Source: Strigamia acuminata
Taxonomy: Eukaryota; Arthropoda; Chilopoda; Geophilomorpha; Linotaeniidae
Length of the DNA stretch: 64,000 nt
Direction: 5' to 3'
Assembly: GCA_949358305.1 (NCBI GenBank)
Contig: OX442317.1
Span: 10,234,186-10,298,185, forward strand
Shown: one piece after another, positions 34,601 through 46,500 of the stretch
Layout of the letters: each line of letters opens with the position of its first letter
How positions within the stretch are numbered: the stretch's first letter is position 1
Program-made: the position numbers and the translations under genes
Notes under the pieces: generated by a model
The model's input: the letters and a program-made list of their open reading frames with translations, nothing else
What the model was told of the DNA's origin: nothing
Databases searched by the model: none

Positions 34601-37600
34601 TGTCACAGTGCCAACGATTAATCTCTCTTCCATCGCAAACACTTGAATGACTCCATTAGGAATTTGTGTTGGCATTTCACACGCCACCGCTGAAAACAAA
34701 ACAAAAGCTGGGTGACGAAACGTACACTAGGAATGATGGCGCTACCTCTCGTCAGTCAATTACACTACCGTACTACATTATTTTTTGTGTGCTTTTATCA
34801 AATTACCTTCACACTTGGGAATTGGTCCACTCCATCGCCCATCTACACACCGATGTTTTACTACACCACGAAGTTTGTGGCCACTTAAACATTCGTATTC
34901 CATTTCTCTGGTACTTAGAATATTCGATTTCATATTGTGGCTGCTTTCAGGTTTGCCACATAAATGAGAATCTAAAATTTAAAAAAAATATCAACAATAT
35001 AGGATTATCATCAATAACTTAATAACACAATCTTACCTCTTCTTTCAAAGACTTCCACTTCGCACAAACCAAAATAATCAAATATATCACGATCATCACG
35101 AATGAAAATTAGCTGACCAGTTTGTCCTTTGCCTTTGTTACAAACCAACACAGTTGTATCTGATTCTGAGGAATACAATTTCAATCTATTAGATCAACCT
35201 CAAGTCAAAAAAATTTTTTAAACGATGCATTTTTTAAAGTAACATTTTACTTATATGTATCTGATTTATAAACGACGAATTTTTTCGCCAATTCCAATGT
35301 CAATAATTCGCCGATAACACAAACTAAACCTACAGAGCACACTCGCAGTAGCTACATTCAAATAGATTTTTAGAGGGTGCTTTTATGTTTCTGATTACAT
35401 ACTTGTGAAGTGACATCACAGAACCAAAACACAAACACCTAAAACACTTAAAACACGACTTTGTGGATGCAGCTATACTCCAAACTATTACAGCCATGTC
35501 CTAACTCCAATTGGTTGAGCCGTATCACTGGTGTAGTGTTAACCAAACCTTCGAGCTTAAAAACTACACTTACCGAAAACTCCATCGAAAGTTCCACACA
35601 ATTCATAACTCGGTTTCCGGTTTTCTTCAAGCATGACGACAAATACTGTAAACTTATGAGCAACGCCAGCACCAATGGTTATTGCCGCTGCAGCAATTGT
35701 GTGAATTTTCGGTAATTGGACCTGCCACCACCGTCGTTCGGATATTTTGGGAGTGAAAGAACACGTCTCAATAAGCCCATCTACAGCCTGGTTAGCTGTG
35801 TAGTTGAAAAATGTGTCTGATTGAGTTGCTCTGTGACCTTTGGCTATATTAAAATCTGCAAGAACAAACAAAAATTCTCTTTATTATTTTAGAAGAAAAG
35901 ACTAAACCATTATTGATATTCCGAAGAGATTCGTTTTGGTGCAATAAATTACCAAGTTCCAATTTAATTCTTGCAGTCATTGACTAAGGGAAGTACCATT
36001 ACATGATCAATTTGTTCTTTTCATGCTTTCATCAAAAGCCAATCACTGCCAAATTTCTTTATTCTTTCTGATTGAAATCAATCATCTGACGACTCAACAG
36101 ATTTCCTGCACATGCACAGAGAGAGAGAGACAGAAAAAAAAACTAACACATAATATCATCTGCTATTTTTTGTTGCAGTCACACTGGGATTAAACATCTT
36201 TATCGAGCGCTCAAAGGCCCCTAGACAAACATAAATTTATTGCACCACACCCGAAAAACATACTTTCAAACTTTGCCATTTCAAAAAAGAATGCTTCCAA
36301 CCCTTCTTTTCCTTGCAAAACAATTGCAAATTTCCATTCACACGATATTATTTCCCATAAGCTTAAAAAATATATTTTACAATCGTATTCCAACACGTAC
36401 ACCCGTGGACAAAAAAAAAACTTCCCTGCAGTAATGTAAAACCACTGTAACCAAGGGAAGTTTTTTTTGTCAATGGCTGTGCAGCATTTCGCGGATTTTA
36501 CGTGCATTATTCGTGTATCAAATAATGCATTTCATAATACAATTGAAAAGATATATTTTAACAATGCATTGATATTTGACTAGAAATAATATTGTGGAAT
36601 GCAAACTAATAGACCCAATAAAAATGCATTCTCGAGTGCATTGTGAAACTTAAAGCATTTCAAACATAATTGCAATATATTTTTAAACCATAAGGTTAGC
36701 GACCATAGCCAATTGTGATCGATCACGATCAATTTTTATACAAATATTTTGGAAATTATTGTAGATATTAGAATTTGATGATGGATTGATGTAAAAAACA
36801 TCGTTGCAACATTATTTTTATTGTAAAGTTGGAGAGCATCATTTGTTTAGTACAGTTGACTGGCATTAAAATAAAAGCATAATATGTTTCTTCCTGCAGG
36901 GATTTTTTTACGGAACTAAATTATCAGTTTATCTCTAGCCGGAGTATAAATTCGAATTTTAACTTCAATTGCTACTATTAAATGGTAATTTAAGTATCGC
37001 CTCCCGCTGTATTTTTTGTTACATTTTTAAATATTTCTGGCCTCAATCCGTCGTCATTGATTTCCATTCAAAGACGCAGTCATGTTAAAACATGTTAAAA
37101 TGGGTTCGATTTAAGTGGGATAAACCCTCCTTATTACACGCCAAGTGAGCATGCACATTCGAGTCAAGTTCGTTGTAATTTCTCCCGACATAGTCAAGTT
37201 GAACAACCTCAAAACAAAGCCATTTAAAATGTGGTGTAAATAATTACACGGCAGTCGGTCAAATTACGGTGACTAATACTCGGTTTCATTCATGAATATT
37301 TCTTGTTTTGCTCGTTTTCATTACGTGATGTGAATTTAACGAGTGCCATGTTTTTTTCGCTCTCTCACGGAAGTAGCTTTGAATGGAGATATATAACAGC
37401 TCGTGTCTAACTACCTCTGATTTATACGCTTTGAATAAATTGAACTCAATCGAGTGGAAATTGTGATGGAAAAAAATGCGGGTCAAAAGGACCGGGAAAT
37501 ACTAAAGTTTCCATTGCAAATAATTCGTTCGGGTTAATGTAGTAACCTGCAATCTGGTTATTTACTGTAATAATTTATCAGCAGCAAGGATGCGAGTACG

Positions 37601-38054
37601 ATGAGTGGTTCTTGGAACTAACCTAGTTTGTTATGAACAAAAATTTTCATTCAATAAAATTTGTTAAAATATTTTTGAAAAATTCTAAAATTTGTTAAAA
37701 TATTTTTGAAAAATTCTAAAATTTGTTAAAATATTTTTGAAAAATTCTAAAATTTGTTAAAATATTTTTGAAAAATTCTAAAATTTGTTAAAATATTTTT
37801 GAAAAATTCTAAAATTTGTTAAAATATTTTTGAAAAATTCTAAAATTTGTTAAAATATTTTTGAAAAATTCTAAAATTTGTTAAAATATTTTTGAAAAAT
37901 TCTAAAATTTGTTAAAATATTTTTGAAAAATTCTAAAATTTGTTAAAATATTTTTGAAAAATTCTAAAATTTGTTAAAAATATTTTTGAAAAATTCTAAA
38001 ATTTGCCAAATATACTGTTCATCTATATTTTACATTATAATTAAACAATTTTAC

Positions 38055-38085
<31 letters not shown>

Positions 38086-40452
38086 TACGAGTAATAATTA
38101 ATAACAATCTGCTGTTTATCCACCAAAAAAAGATTCAAACCAATGGAGGTTTGTTGTTTTTCTTGTACACACAATTAAAGCAATCTATCTTTGCCAGTTA
38201 AACATAGATTGAAAAAAAAAACTAATTCGCGTGGCAACAATTTTTAAACTGTTTGAATAATTACACAGTAAACTTATGCAAGTCAATGTTTTTAAAACTC
38301 CTCATTAGGTCTGTTGGAAATAATGAAAAAAATTAATCAAAAAATTTTAACTAAAAAAAATTAATCTAAAACAAAAAAATTAATCTAAAAAATTAATTTT
38401 TCCAACCTACCCCTTTTTTTTTCTTCCAAGAGATTCAAGCGTAATCAGTGCATGACGGCCCTAATCAGTCACACAAAAAGTAAATGGCAATCTTAAAGGT
38501 TACTTTGCCCTTTATTTCTTTCCCCCAATTTGAAAAAAAATTTCTCATTCTACTCAATGCACTCACCTGAACTAATATTCAAACAGATAATAATAAAAGA
38601 AAAGATTAAAAATTGAAATTTATACCGCAAGTTGGAACTTCACCAGACCACGTTCCATTGTCCAAACAATGTCTGTGTAAGTCGCCAAAAAGTACAAATC
38701 CAGTATCACAAGTATAAGTTGCTTTTATGCTTTGAATTATGGAGACCGAGCCATTGGCAGGTGACCCCGGATAACCGCAAATTCCTGAAAAATAATTACA
38801 TAAATTTTACAAAGATTGTTCTAGTGTATTGGCATGAGCCATGACCCCTTGTATCGAGACTTCCTTAGAAACAGGTTACGTTTTCACATGCAAAATTCAA
38901 TTTCAGGTCAAAAAAAAAGTTTAGGATCAATATGAGTCAGTCATGACTATTTTCTTTTTTGTTTTCCAAGACAATAATTTCAAATTAAAAAAAAAATTAA
39001 AATAAAAGTATAGAAAAGGGAACAGATGTGAGTATGAAGATTTCATGTTCCCACAAGTGTTGGATTGCTCACTTCCTGTTTTGTTATTGAAAATATTCTT
39101 TACAAACTAATTAAAATTCTTAATGATAAGGAATTCAGAAATTTAATTAGAATTATTTTAATTAATTAATTAATTTTTTTTAAATACGGAGTATTATTTA
39201 TTTACTTTTTTAAATTCTTTCTTCTGTAAAAAAAATGATAATAAAGAAATTGTAGGTCATATTGTATCAGGTTCTTAAATTTAGATGAATCAAATAGTTA
39301 AATCTCATCTTAACCCAGTGACCTAGACTGCTCCCATCTGAATTTTCATAAATATTCCAAATTCGGCAAAATATTTAAAAAATGTGTTTATTTCCAAGAA
39401 TAAAAGAATGTTCCTCAATTAAAAACGAAAAACCTATTTTTAACTGATCAAACTTTGAGTGTGCTAATAAATTAACTTCCAGGAAGCTAGGCCTAACTTT
39501 ATTTTAAGTCAAACCAATGATAAGATATACTTAGCCAAAAAGATATGTACAAATCATGTAAACAAACACCCAACTGTATAAAAATGCTCTATAATTAGAT
39601 CATTAAATTCCCTCCATATTAAAAAATTCCACAAAAAATTCAATAATTCTAAATTTAAACAAATTTCTTCCTTTAATGACCTACTTTCTTCTTTCTGCAT
39701 GTCACAAGTCACAACAATTACAGGCTACACCCTGGTGTGAAAACAAATAAATAAAATCAACAGTGATTCCCTGTTTTCACATCATTACCTGCTTGTGAAA
39801 TACTCAACTGGATGGCCGGGCTGAGAAGAAAGGGGAGGGTGAGAGGGGGACCAGGAATGAGGAACTGGAAAGTTGCAACATAAACACTGCCTGGAATATT
39901 TTAAAGAGAAAAATAAATAATCCTATGTTTTTATCCCACAAAGGAGAAAAAAAAAAATCTTTTCCATGGGTTGATGAAAAAATAATAGACTAAGGTGTGG
40001 TTTTATGTTCCCCCTCCATAAGCCACACCCACTCAAAATGCATTTTGGTTGATCAGTGTTAGAGAGCAAGGAAGAACAATGGGCATCAAATAGGCATGTT
40101 TGTTCTGGTCTAAATAACATGTTTTTTCAACTTAAAATAAAAGAAAAAGAAAATTAATAAAAATTACGGAGTAAAACGTAATAAATAAATTTTAAAAAAG
40201 TTGTAAGCGAAGTCTATTTCCAAGGTATTCACATTTTACTGAATTACTTAAGCATATCTAATCAGGCATTCACCCTAAAAACTTGAGTATAAATAACTTA
40301 ACCCTGTAAACTCGCATCACTGTGTAAATAAAGATTTTTCTTTTTTTTTAAAATAATAGAGAAAAAACAATACCTGAGATACACGGCAGAAAAAGATTGC
40401 ACACTTGTAGTATAAGTATCCATATTTTGATTTTTGCTATCATTGTTGCCAT
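31664..40452 (-). CDS. Sushi/fucolectin-domain receptor with tyrosine-rich tail (678 aa, ten exons)
   Basis: Minus-strand exons in order: 40452-40374, 38784-38626, 35855-35574, 35165-35037, 34971-34807, 34689-34504, 34443-34270, 34192-34142, 33270-33195, 32399-31664. Extracellular exons are almost all phase 1-1, as in shuffled modules. Domains: signal peptide 1-26; sushi 29-79; F5/8C-fucolectin-type fold about 80-216 (NIAKGHRATQSD, AVDG, RWWQVQLPK, LCEVEVF); sushi about 221-271, 275-331 and 337-390, each with four Cys; stalk 392-408; membrane helix about 409-430 followed by LRKR. The 245-residue tail holds 11 tyrosines (470, 475, 505, 515, 516, 521, 548, 561, 596, 646, 669), several in SH2-type contexts (YANN, YENV, SIYAAL, YEVL...VYAQV), a PLPPIP segment and a basic RRRQKSAS site. 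It is probably a plasma-membrane recognition or adhesion receptor signalling through kinases; the ligand is unknown. AATAAA overlaps the final codons. Confidence 0.88.
32400..34141 (-). other. Receptor introns 8 and 9
   Basis: Introns at 32400-33194 and 33271-34141, separated by the 76-nt membrane-helix exon. They hold an (ATTA)n tract near 32424-32440 and a partial CATACGAAC-family repeat at 33955-34062. The minus-strand frame that continues past the membrane exon into 32981 is intron read-through. No further exon was recognised, but a small one could be missed. Confidence 0.6.
35166..35573 (-). other. Receptor intron 3 with a foldback fragment (copy D)
   Basis: 35473-35545 carries TATACTCCAAACTATTACAG, then TCCTAACTCCAATTGGTTGA and CACTGGTGTAGTG, one arm and inner motif of the foldback family; no matching second arm was found nearby. 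The fragment ends about 30 bp before exon 3. Confidence 0.6.
35856..38625 (-). other. Receptor intron 2 (2.8 kb)
   Basis: Contains a (GA)n tract near 36119, an 80-bp hairpin element (about 36400-36480: GTGGACAAAAAAAAAACTTC and GAAGTTTTTTTTGTCAATGG), a dispersed ATGCATTTCATAATACAATTG repeat near 36525, a 31-bp minisatellite and an (AAT)n tract at about 38056-38084. No gene inside. Confidence 0.65.
37657..38005. repeat. 31-bp AT-rich minisatellite, about eleven copies
   Basis: The unit is about 31 bp (AAAATTTGTTAAAATATT followed by TTTGAAAAATTCT), highly uniform; the last copies vary by one A. It lies in intron 2 of the receptor gene. Confidence 0.92.
38785..40373 (-). other. Receptor intron 1 (1.6 kb)
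   Basis: AT-rich sequence between the signal-peptide exon and the first sushi exon. No exon, repeat or nested gene is recognisable. Confidence 0.55.
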
Positions 40453-41336
40453 TGTTTGATGCCTTCAAATGGGGTTTTGTCACCTGTATAAATCCCAAAC
40501 CCCACGAGCCACATCTAACACGGTGCCAACACACATCTCCACAAGAGCACACTCAAACTGATGGCCTGAAACATCACTGGGTGACCTAGAACTAATTCCA
40601 CAAGCGCTCACCAGGTGGCTCTCCAGTGCAGGAAATAAAATTAAAGGCTGAATCTACGTGTGATCTACAAGTAGATTTCTGTGCGTTACAAACTTGCTGA
40701 TTTAGATACTGATGGAAGTGCAGAACAGTTTTTCTAATCAAAAAAGAAATTTTCTAAAAAAAAAATTGAGTATGCTAATTTCCTTCTAATTGGGCTAAAT
40801 TAAAGCAAAATGTAAAATTTTAGAATAACAAAGAAACGAGGTTATTTGTCGTTTGGCTAGTTAAATACCAGTATCTAAAAATCAGCATTTTAAAGAAAAA
40901 ACCGTAGATGGCAGCCCTGTAAAGGACCATTCAGAGTAGAAAGCAGAAACGTTCAAGGATGTTGACGTACGCTTCTAATCCTACAATTCCATTAACAATA
41001 CACATTTTGCCTGAACCCACAGCTGAAATGCATTCCCAAATCATTTCAAGTTTGTGCAAAGTTCGATCGACAAATTGCTTTGGTCACAGCCCACCAGTAC
41101 CCATGTCTCATGTCTCGTGCGCAGTGGTTCAATTACCAGGTTAGGCAGCTGCAGCAACACCCCTCGTGCCTTCTCTTCTTAAATACATCCAACTGTAGAG
41201 TTGAAGACAATTTTTCACCGCTTCTCCTCCAAGCAACAAATGTTTAGGTGTCATCAACTGCTCCTAAATTGAATTGTGCTCATAAATGTCCTGCGTTTCA
41301 ATGAGCTCTTCAATATTAAGCATTTCGTGTATATTC

Positions 41337-41433
41337 TAACCTCGTTATAACGAACCGCGATATAACCAATTTTTCCTTACAACGAATAACAAGGGACCTG
41401 AGAAATCAGTTCGTTATAAAGAGGTTCGACTGT
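41337..41433. mobile_element. Short Tigger-like MITE
   Basis: The left end CTAACCTCGTTATAACGAAC and right end GTTCGTTATAAAGAGGTTCG are inverted copies. Another fragment with TATAACGAACTTTCATTATA follows at about 41508. Non-coding. Confidence 0.65.
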
Positions 41434-42319
41434 ACTTAAAAATGGCTTGGTTGGTTGGTTGGTTGGTTGGTTAGTTTGTCATAGAATTCGATGTCAACAA
41501 GTTTTGGTATAACGAACTTTCATTATAACGACTGTATACCAATAACACCAATACTGTTTGGTTGGGTTAAACTGTTTGAAGATTTCCTGTTTGAAGGCAG
41601 TTCACTCTTACTTGTTAGAACTAAGATGTTCTCTGCCATTTTCTTATTTCAAGAACTGATATCGGCCTGGTTACGGCAAAGCTGATGTGCTACTTCTGTT
41701 TTTCCCCCATATTTGTCTTATTTTCTTATAATTTAGTATGTATAGTTTATGAATCATGTAGAATAGAATTAGACTTGCAACACGTGTAATTCCAGACAAC
41801 TCTTTTAGAATTGCCTGACCTTGTAACATTTGTCACGATCAATTCGGTTGGTAGTGATTTAATTTAACAAACAATCGCGCAAAGTTATTCGCGCAATGGG
41901 TCCAGGTCCGTGGGACGTCTCGATAATGGCCACCGTTCAATTCGGATGACGAGCGATTACAAGTCCCAGCTCGCTGGCGTACAACACTATTTACATTTAC
42001 AAGATTTGGCCTACGTATGGTTAAAGTAAAAAGAGGTGTAAATAAACTCAGGCTTCAACTTCAGGGTGGGGTGAAGAATCATCACTGAGCATGGTTAAAT
42101 AGAAGCACTTAATAGCACGATACAGTTAGAATTGGATGGGATTTGTGCTGTGTTAAGATGCAAAGATATTAGGAGAAGGTTGACATTCTCGCCCTGCTGT
42201 TAGTAGGTTGGAGACCTAGTTCACAGTTTGAGTAGAGGTGGAGAAGTGTTGAATTGATGGTAAAGAAGCCCAGAAGTCATCATTGATCACATGATTGACA
42301 GGTGGATCAATTGTGATCA

Positions 42320-42600
42320 TGGGTGGGGCAGAAACAAAAAGATTATGTTTGGAATAATGATTTTAGGATGAATTTTCGCTTTAATGTACCTTGACAATTC
42401 AGACTGGGACAAAACACGACGGAGTTTGTTAACAATGAAGCCAGACCGGGAAAAGAATTTTGTAAGGTGAGATATATGAGAGGCAAATGTCAAGTGGGCA
42501 AATGTAAGTCCAAGAATAGACACCGAGTCGGTGGGGTTGCAGGACCTTGCATTAGATTCCTCCATCCTGGCGCCTGCAATCGCAACAGATTTACATTCAC
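42320..42600 (-). pseudogene. Probable LINE reverse-transcriptase remnant
   Basis: The minus-strand frame at 42317-42637 reads a stretch like the C-terminal thumb region of non-LTR reverse transcriptases: SVSILGLTF, LTFASHISHLTK, then VNKLRRVLSQSEL and IKAKIHPKI, comparable in order to the LG(V/L)..D..L.F..HI ... L..L.R ... (Y/I)KA...P pattern of that group. There is no YADD box and the frame is short, so it is a dead fragment. Recognition is by pattern only. Confidence 0.45.
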
Positions 42601-43147
42601 ACATTTTCTTGTCCAACCAATGTGCTCTGACCTGCAAATAACTTTTACTTTAGCTGTCCAAAGGTCTCCCATTATCGTGTGCAGGAAATCGATCCGTATT
42701 CCGTATGAATATGAAAGTAAGTCAATCAAACACATTTTTACATTCGTTTCTAATCAATCAAGTAATTTAATGGCGACTGCAATTGAGAGACAATTTTTTG
42801 CTCAACAATCGATAAAGGCAGCATCTCTTCGACGATTTAACAAATTATTCATCTGTTAAAAAGTGTGGCACATCTATAAGCTTACATCCATATACCAATT
42901 CGAACGAGTGCTCTGTAGCTTTGCTGAGGTGAGGTGAAGTGAGGTGTCCATCCTAACATGATTATCTAGCCACTCTTCCCACTGTTAGTCCAATTGCTTT
43001 CAGATTCCCATAGTTTTTCAATGTTTTCTATATTGGAATTTGTCTCGGAATTTGTTTTTGTCAACTTTGGCAACAGATTTCCTTTAGACACAACCTAAAA
43101 TCATCACATCCACTCAAGTCGCTAACCAATGGCAAAATGTTTTAACC

Positions 43148-43431
43148 CAGTCGAGCCTCGTTATAACGAATCGCAAGCGACCTGAGAAATCGATTCGTTA
43201 TAACAAAATTTTTTTTAACATAGTGTTCTATGTTCTATTGTTACCTCTTATGGTGTATACGTGGGATAGGATGACTTGTTAATGCCATCTCAAGTCAACG
43301 ATGGTGCTTAGGGTTCCTTTGGCCGCTCGGTCCGCGAGCTGGTGACGGGAGTGACATAATAATCAATTTATACTTTGATGTAAATGAGGGGGGAGGTTAT
43401 ATCGCAGTTCGTTATAAAGAGGTTCGACTAT
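43148..43431. mobile_element. Tigger-like MITE, about 284 bp
   Basis: The left end CAGTCGAGCCTCGTTATAAC and right end GTTATAAAGAGGTTCGACTA are inverted copies, typical of TcMar-Tigger termini. It lies 136 bp before the start codon of the transporter gene, so it may overlap its promoter. An AACATAGTGTTCTATG block is shared with the remnant at 26898. Confidence 0.7.
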
Positions 43432-43566
43432 ATAATGCTGATTTGGCTATTTGGCCACCAAGTGTCAATATCTCTCATACTAAAACTTTCATTTTCCCTC
43501 ACTAGATGTCCCTATCAACTCATATATAACCACGACCATCAATCGGACACCAGCCATTCAAGCACA

Positions 43567-46500
43567 ATGGCTGACGGGGAGAGATTGGTTCTGACGAAAA
43601 AGACAGAAAATGGAAAATACACGGAGTCGGAAACGGCCAGACGCCCACCACCCACTTCATCTTTTGTGTACGTACTCACAATTCTGTCGGCCTTGGGTGG
43701 TTTCCTCTTCGGCTACGACACAGGTGTCGTGTCAGGATCCATGCTACTCGTTAGAAAATATTTCCAACTCAATAACCTGTGGCACGAGTTGATTGTGAGC
43801 GCAACAATTGCTTCGGCGTGGCTCTTCTCCCTGGTGGCCGGCAAAACCAGTGACAGCATCGGAAGAAAAACGACCATTTTAATTGCCAGTTTTATGTTCA
43901 CTGTTGGTGCAGTTTTAATGGGTGCTGCCATGGATAAATATGTGTTGCTAGCTGGAAGAATTGTAGCAGGTGTTGGTATAGGTGAGTTTTAAATTCAATT
44001 TACATTTTTTAAAATATGTTTTTGCAATTATGGGTAGAAATGTGAGAGAGAGATTTATTTTCAAGTGCAGTGCAGTGAAGCTCGTAAATGAGAAATTGGA
44101 TTTTGCGCTTAAAAGTTAATGACGACGAGCATTTTTTCTTTTTAATAACTTATCACATAATGGATTTAAGAGGGCTTCGAACAGCTGGTTTTGTTATGAT
44201 CAATTTTAATTGCTGCTTTCCAAAAGAGCAATTTTAACTTCAGGTGAATAAACAACAAAAAAATAAAAACTTTCATGTTTTTATTGACTTGAAATTTCAA
44301 TATTTCGTACTGTTGCCAAGACAACAGTTGTACACACAGCGATGAACTTGAACCATCTGAACTTTTTGTTTCTACAATATAAATTACCGTAATGATCATG
44401 GTAGAATTAATGAAAATCCATAGGAAATCAATTTTGTAGCCCATTAGAACTGCCATTCTAATAATTCATGAAAATTAAGAAAAATCATCTCAATTTTTTT
44501 TAAGGATAAATAAGTTCCCCAAAGTGGTTCAAATAATTAAATTAACCCTGAATCAAATGCAAAATTAAGAATTCGAAGTTAAAATTTGACTTCTAAAGTG
44601 AGTTTGACATCCAAGGTCTTATTTCTATTGATTTTCTCATTGGATTACACGGATCAATGGCGCCGTTATGAATAAAATAATCGCTTTAAATCAACTCGAG
44701 TGCACTCAATTGTATGTAAAACGTGACAGCAATTTGAAGAAAAAAAAATAAATTTAAACTGATTTTTGTCGATATAAAAAATAAATTAGAAAGAATTAAT
44801 ATTTGAGAGTGCAATTTGAGTAATTATTCGAACCACTTATGTGTTTACTAGAGTATTAATGTCAATCAATTGTGCATTAATGAATAAATAATGATTTGCT
44901 CATGCAATAATCTGCCTGCAGCCAAGTTAAAGCTGCTTTGCTGTGCGTTTACTACCTTAGACATAGATCCGTTATCTTAATGGGCACAGTGTCCTGCGCC
45001 TGTCAAATTCCCTACACATTGATAAAAGTCTTCCCTGCATGCCACCGTAATATATCATGTCAGCCGCACGAAATGTGTGTTCGAAAATTCAATTTCGTTG
45101 TTGGAATGTTTCTGTCAGTTTCACTTCTATTTAGCTTAGGGAGCTCAATTTAATTAGAGAGAGAGTTCAGCCTCTGTTAGAACGAATAACTAAAACTAGA
45201 AGCGAGTTCAAAGTTTCGCTTTTTTTGTTTTATGGCTTTTACCGTTTCTGTAAACGGAATGTCATGAAAAGCAACCAAAAAACATCACCAAAACCAGCAA
45301 AAACCAAAACCACGACTGGGGTGGTTTTTGAATCGGTTTATGCCGGGTTTGGTTTTTACAACCAAATTGAAAATGGACGCGTAAAAAGTTAGATCAGACT
45401 TTCCAGTCATCCGAAGCATCCACCTCCAAAAATGTGAGTAAACGCTAAATTGTGTTCAAATAAGGGGGCAACAACCAGAATGCATAAAAAGGAATTTTTA
45501 TGCGCCATGTATTTGTACTTGGGCGATCGACTAAAACGACACAATAAACGGGCCTAAAACTAACACATTGACCGCTAGGCACGTTTCTTATAACTACCGG
45601 TAGGCCGTTTATATAAACTGCACTAACGGTATAAACCAAAAGTTTGAACACTCCTTAACCTGAAAGAAAGTGTTTGTTATAAGCGGTCATCTTAGCATGT
45701 GGCATGGGATCAACCCTTGGGGTCAGTGTGGCGTCTTACCTGTAGAAGCAGACAAAACATTAGGTGCATTTAATTTAATGTTTAAAACACGAACTGGGTA
45801 TTTGCCGAGGGGTACGACATACAGCTGGAAGCTCGTACACCCTCTAAGATTCATTCCACTAGGGAATCTCGGAATCTGGAATCACAGGATTTGGCTATAC
45901 AGTAATCTTGCGAGATTTTATGACTTCTTGTGAGATTTTGCGAGATTTCACAAGATTCGCGAGGATTCCCGAGATTGGAATCTCTGGGAATCTCTGGGAA
46001 TCAGGAATCCCATACACATTTTTTACCTACGAGTAGGTCGTACCCCTCGGAATCAGTGGGAATCTTTGGGAATCTTTGGGAATCAGGAATCCCCTACACA
46101 TTTTTCACCTATGTCGGACCCCTCGATATTTGCCTGAAATGACTTCTCCAAAGGAGATGTGACGATTTTTTTTACATCATATCTCTGAGAAGTCAACTTG
46201 AAATAAGAGAATAAAGATTACTGTAAGTGAAATTGAGACCTCAGAATAAGTGACTTATCTCTTCTGCACTTGCTAGTGGCTAATGGCTATTATTACCGCA
46301 TGTTGTAGGAAGCCATCTTTTAATTTTAAAAAAAAAAATAAAATAATTTTCAAATTCTAATGGATTTTTTTCGACGTACAAAATTGTGTGTACAGTCTTG
46401 ACAACTTGAATTAAGTTCCAAAGACCACAAAAAAGTTTCAATTTTAGGTCTAGAGGGCGCCAAAACAACGCAAAAATTCAATTGCGACATGTTGAAGGAT

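Larger units (their letters stand above)
40453..43566. other. Intergenic region between receptor and transporter genes
   Basis: Shared upstream region of two divergently transcribed genes. It holds two Tigger-like MITEs, a (TTGG)n tract at 41449-41473 and a LINE-type remnant. Promoters were not located. Confidence 0.45.

Noticed and set aside
43384-43566. Upstream extension of the transporter frame
   Set aside because: The frame is open but runs through the Tigger-like element and lacks transporter similarity; CACAATGGC at 43567 is the better start.
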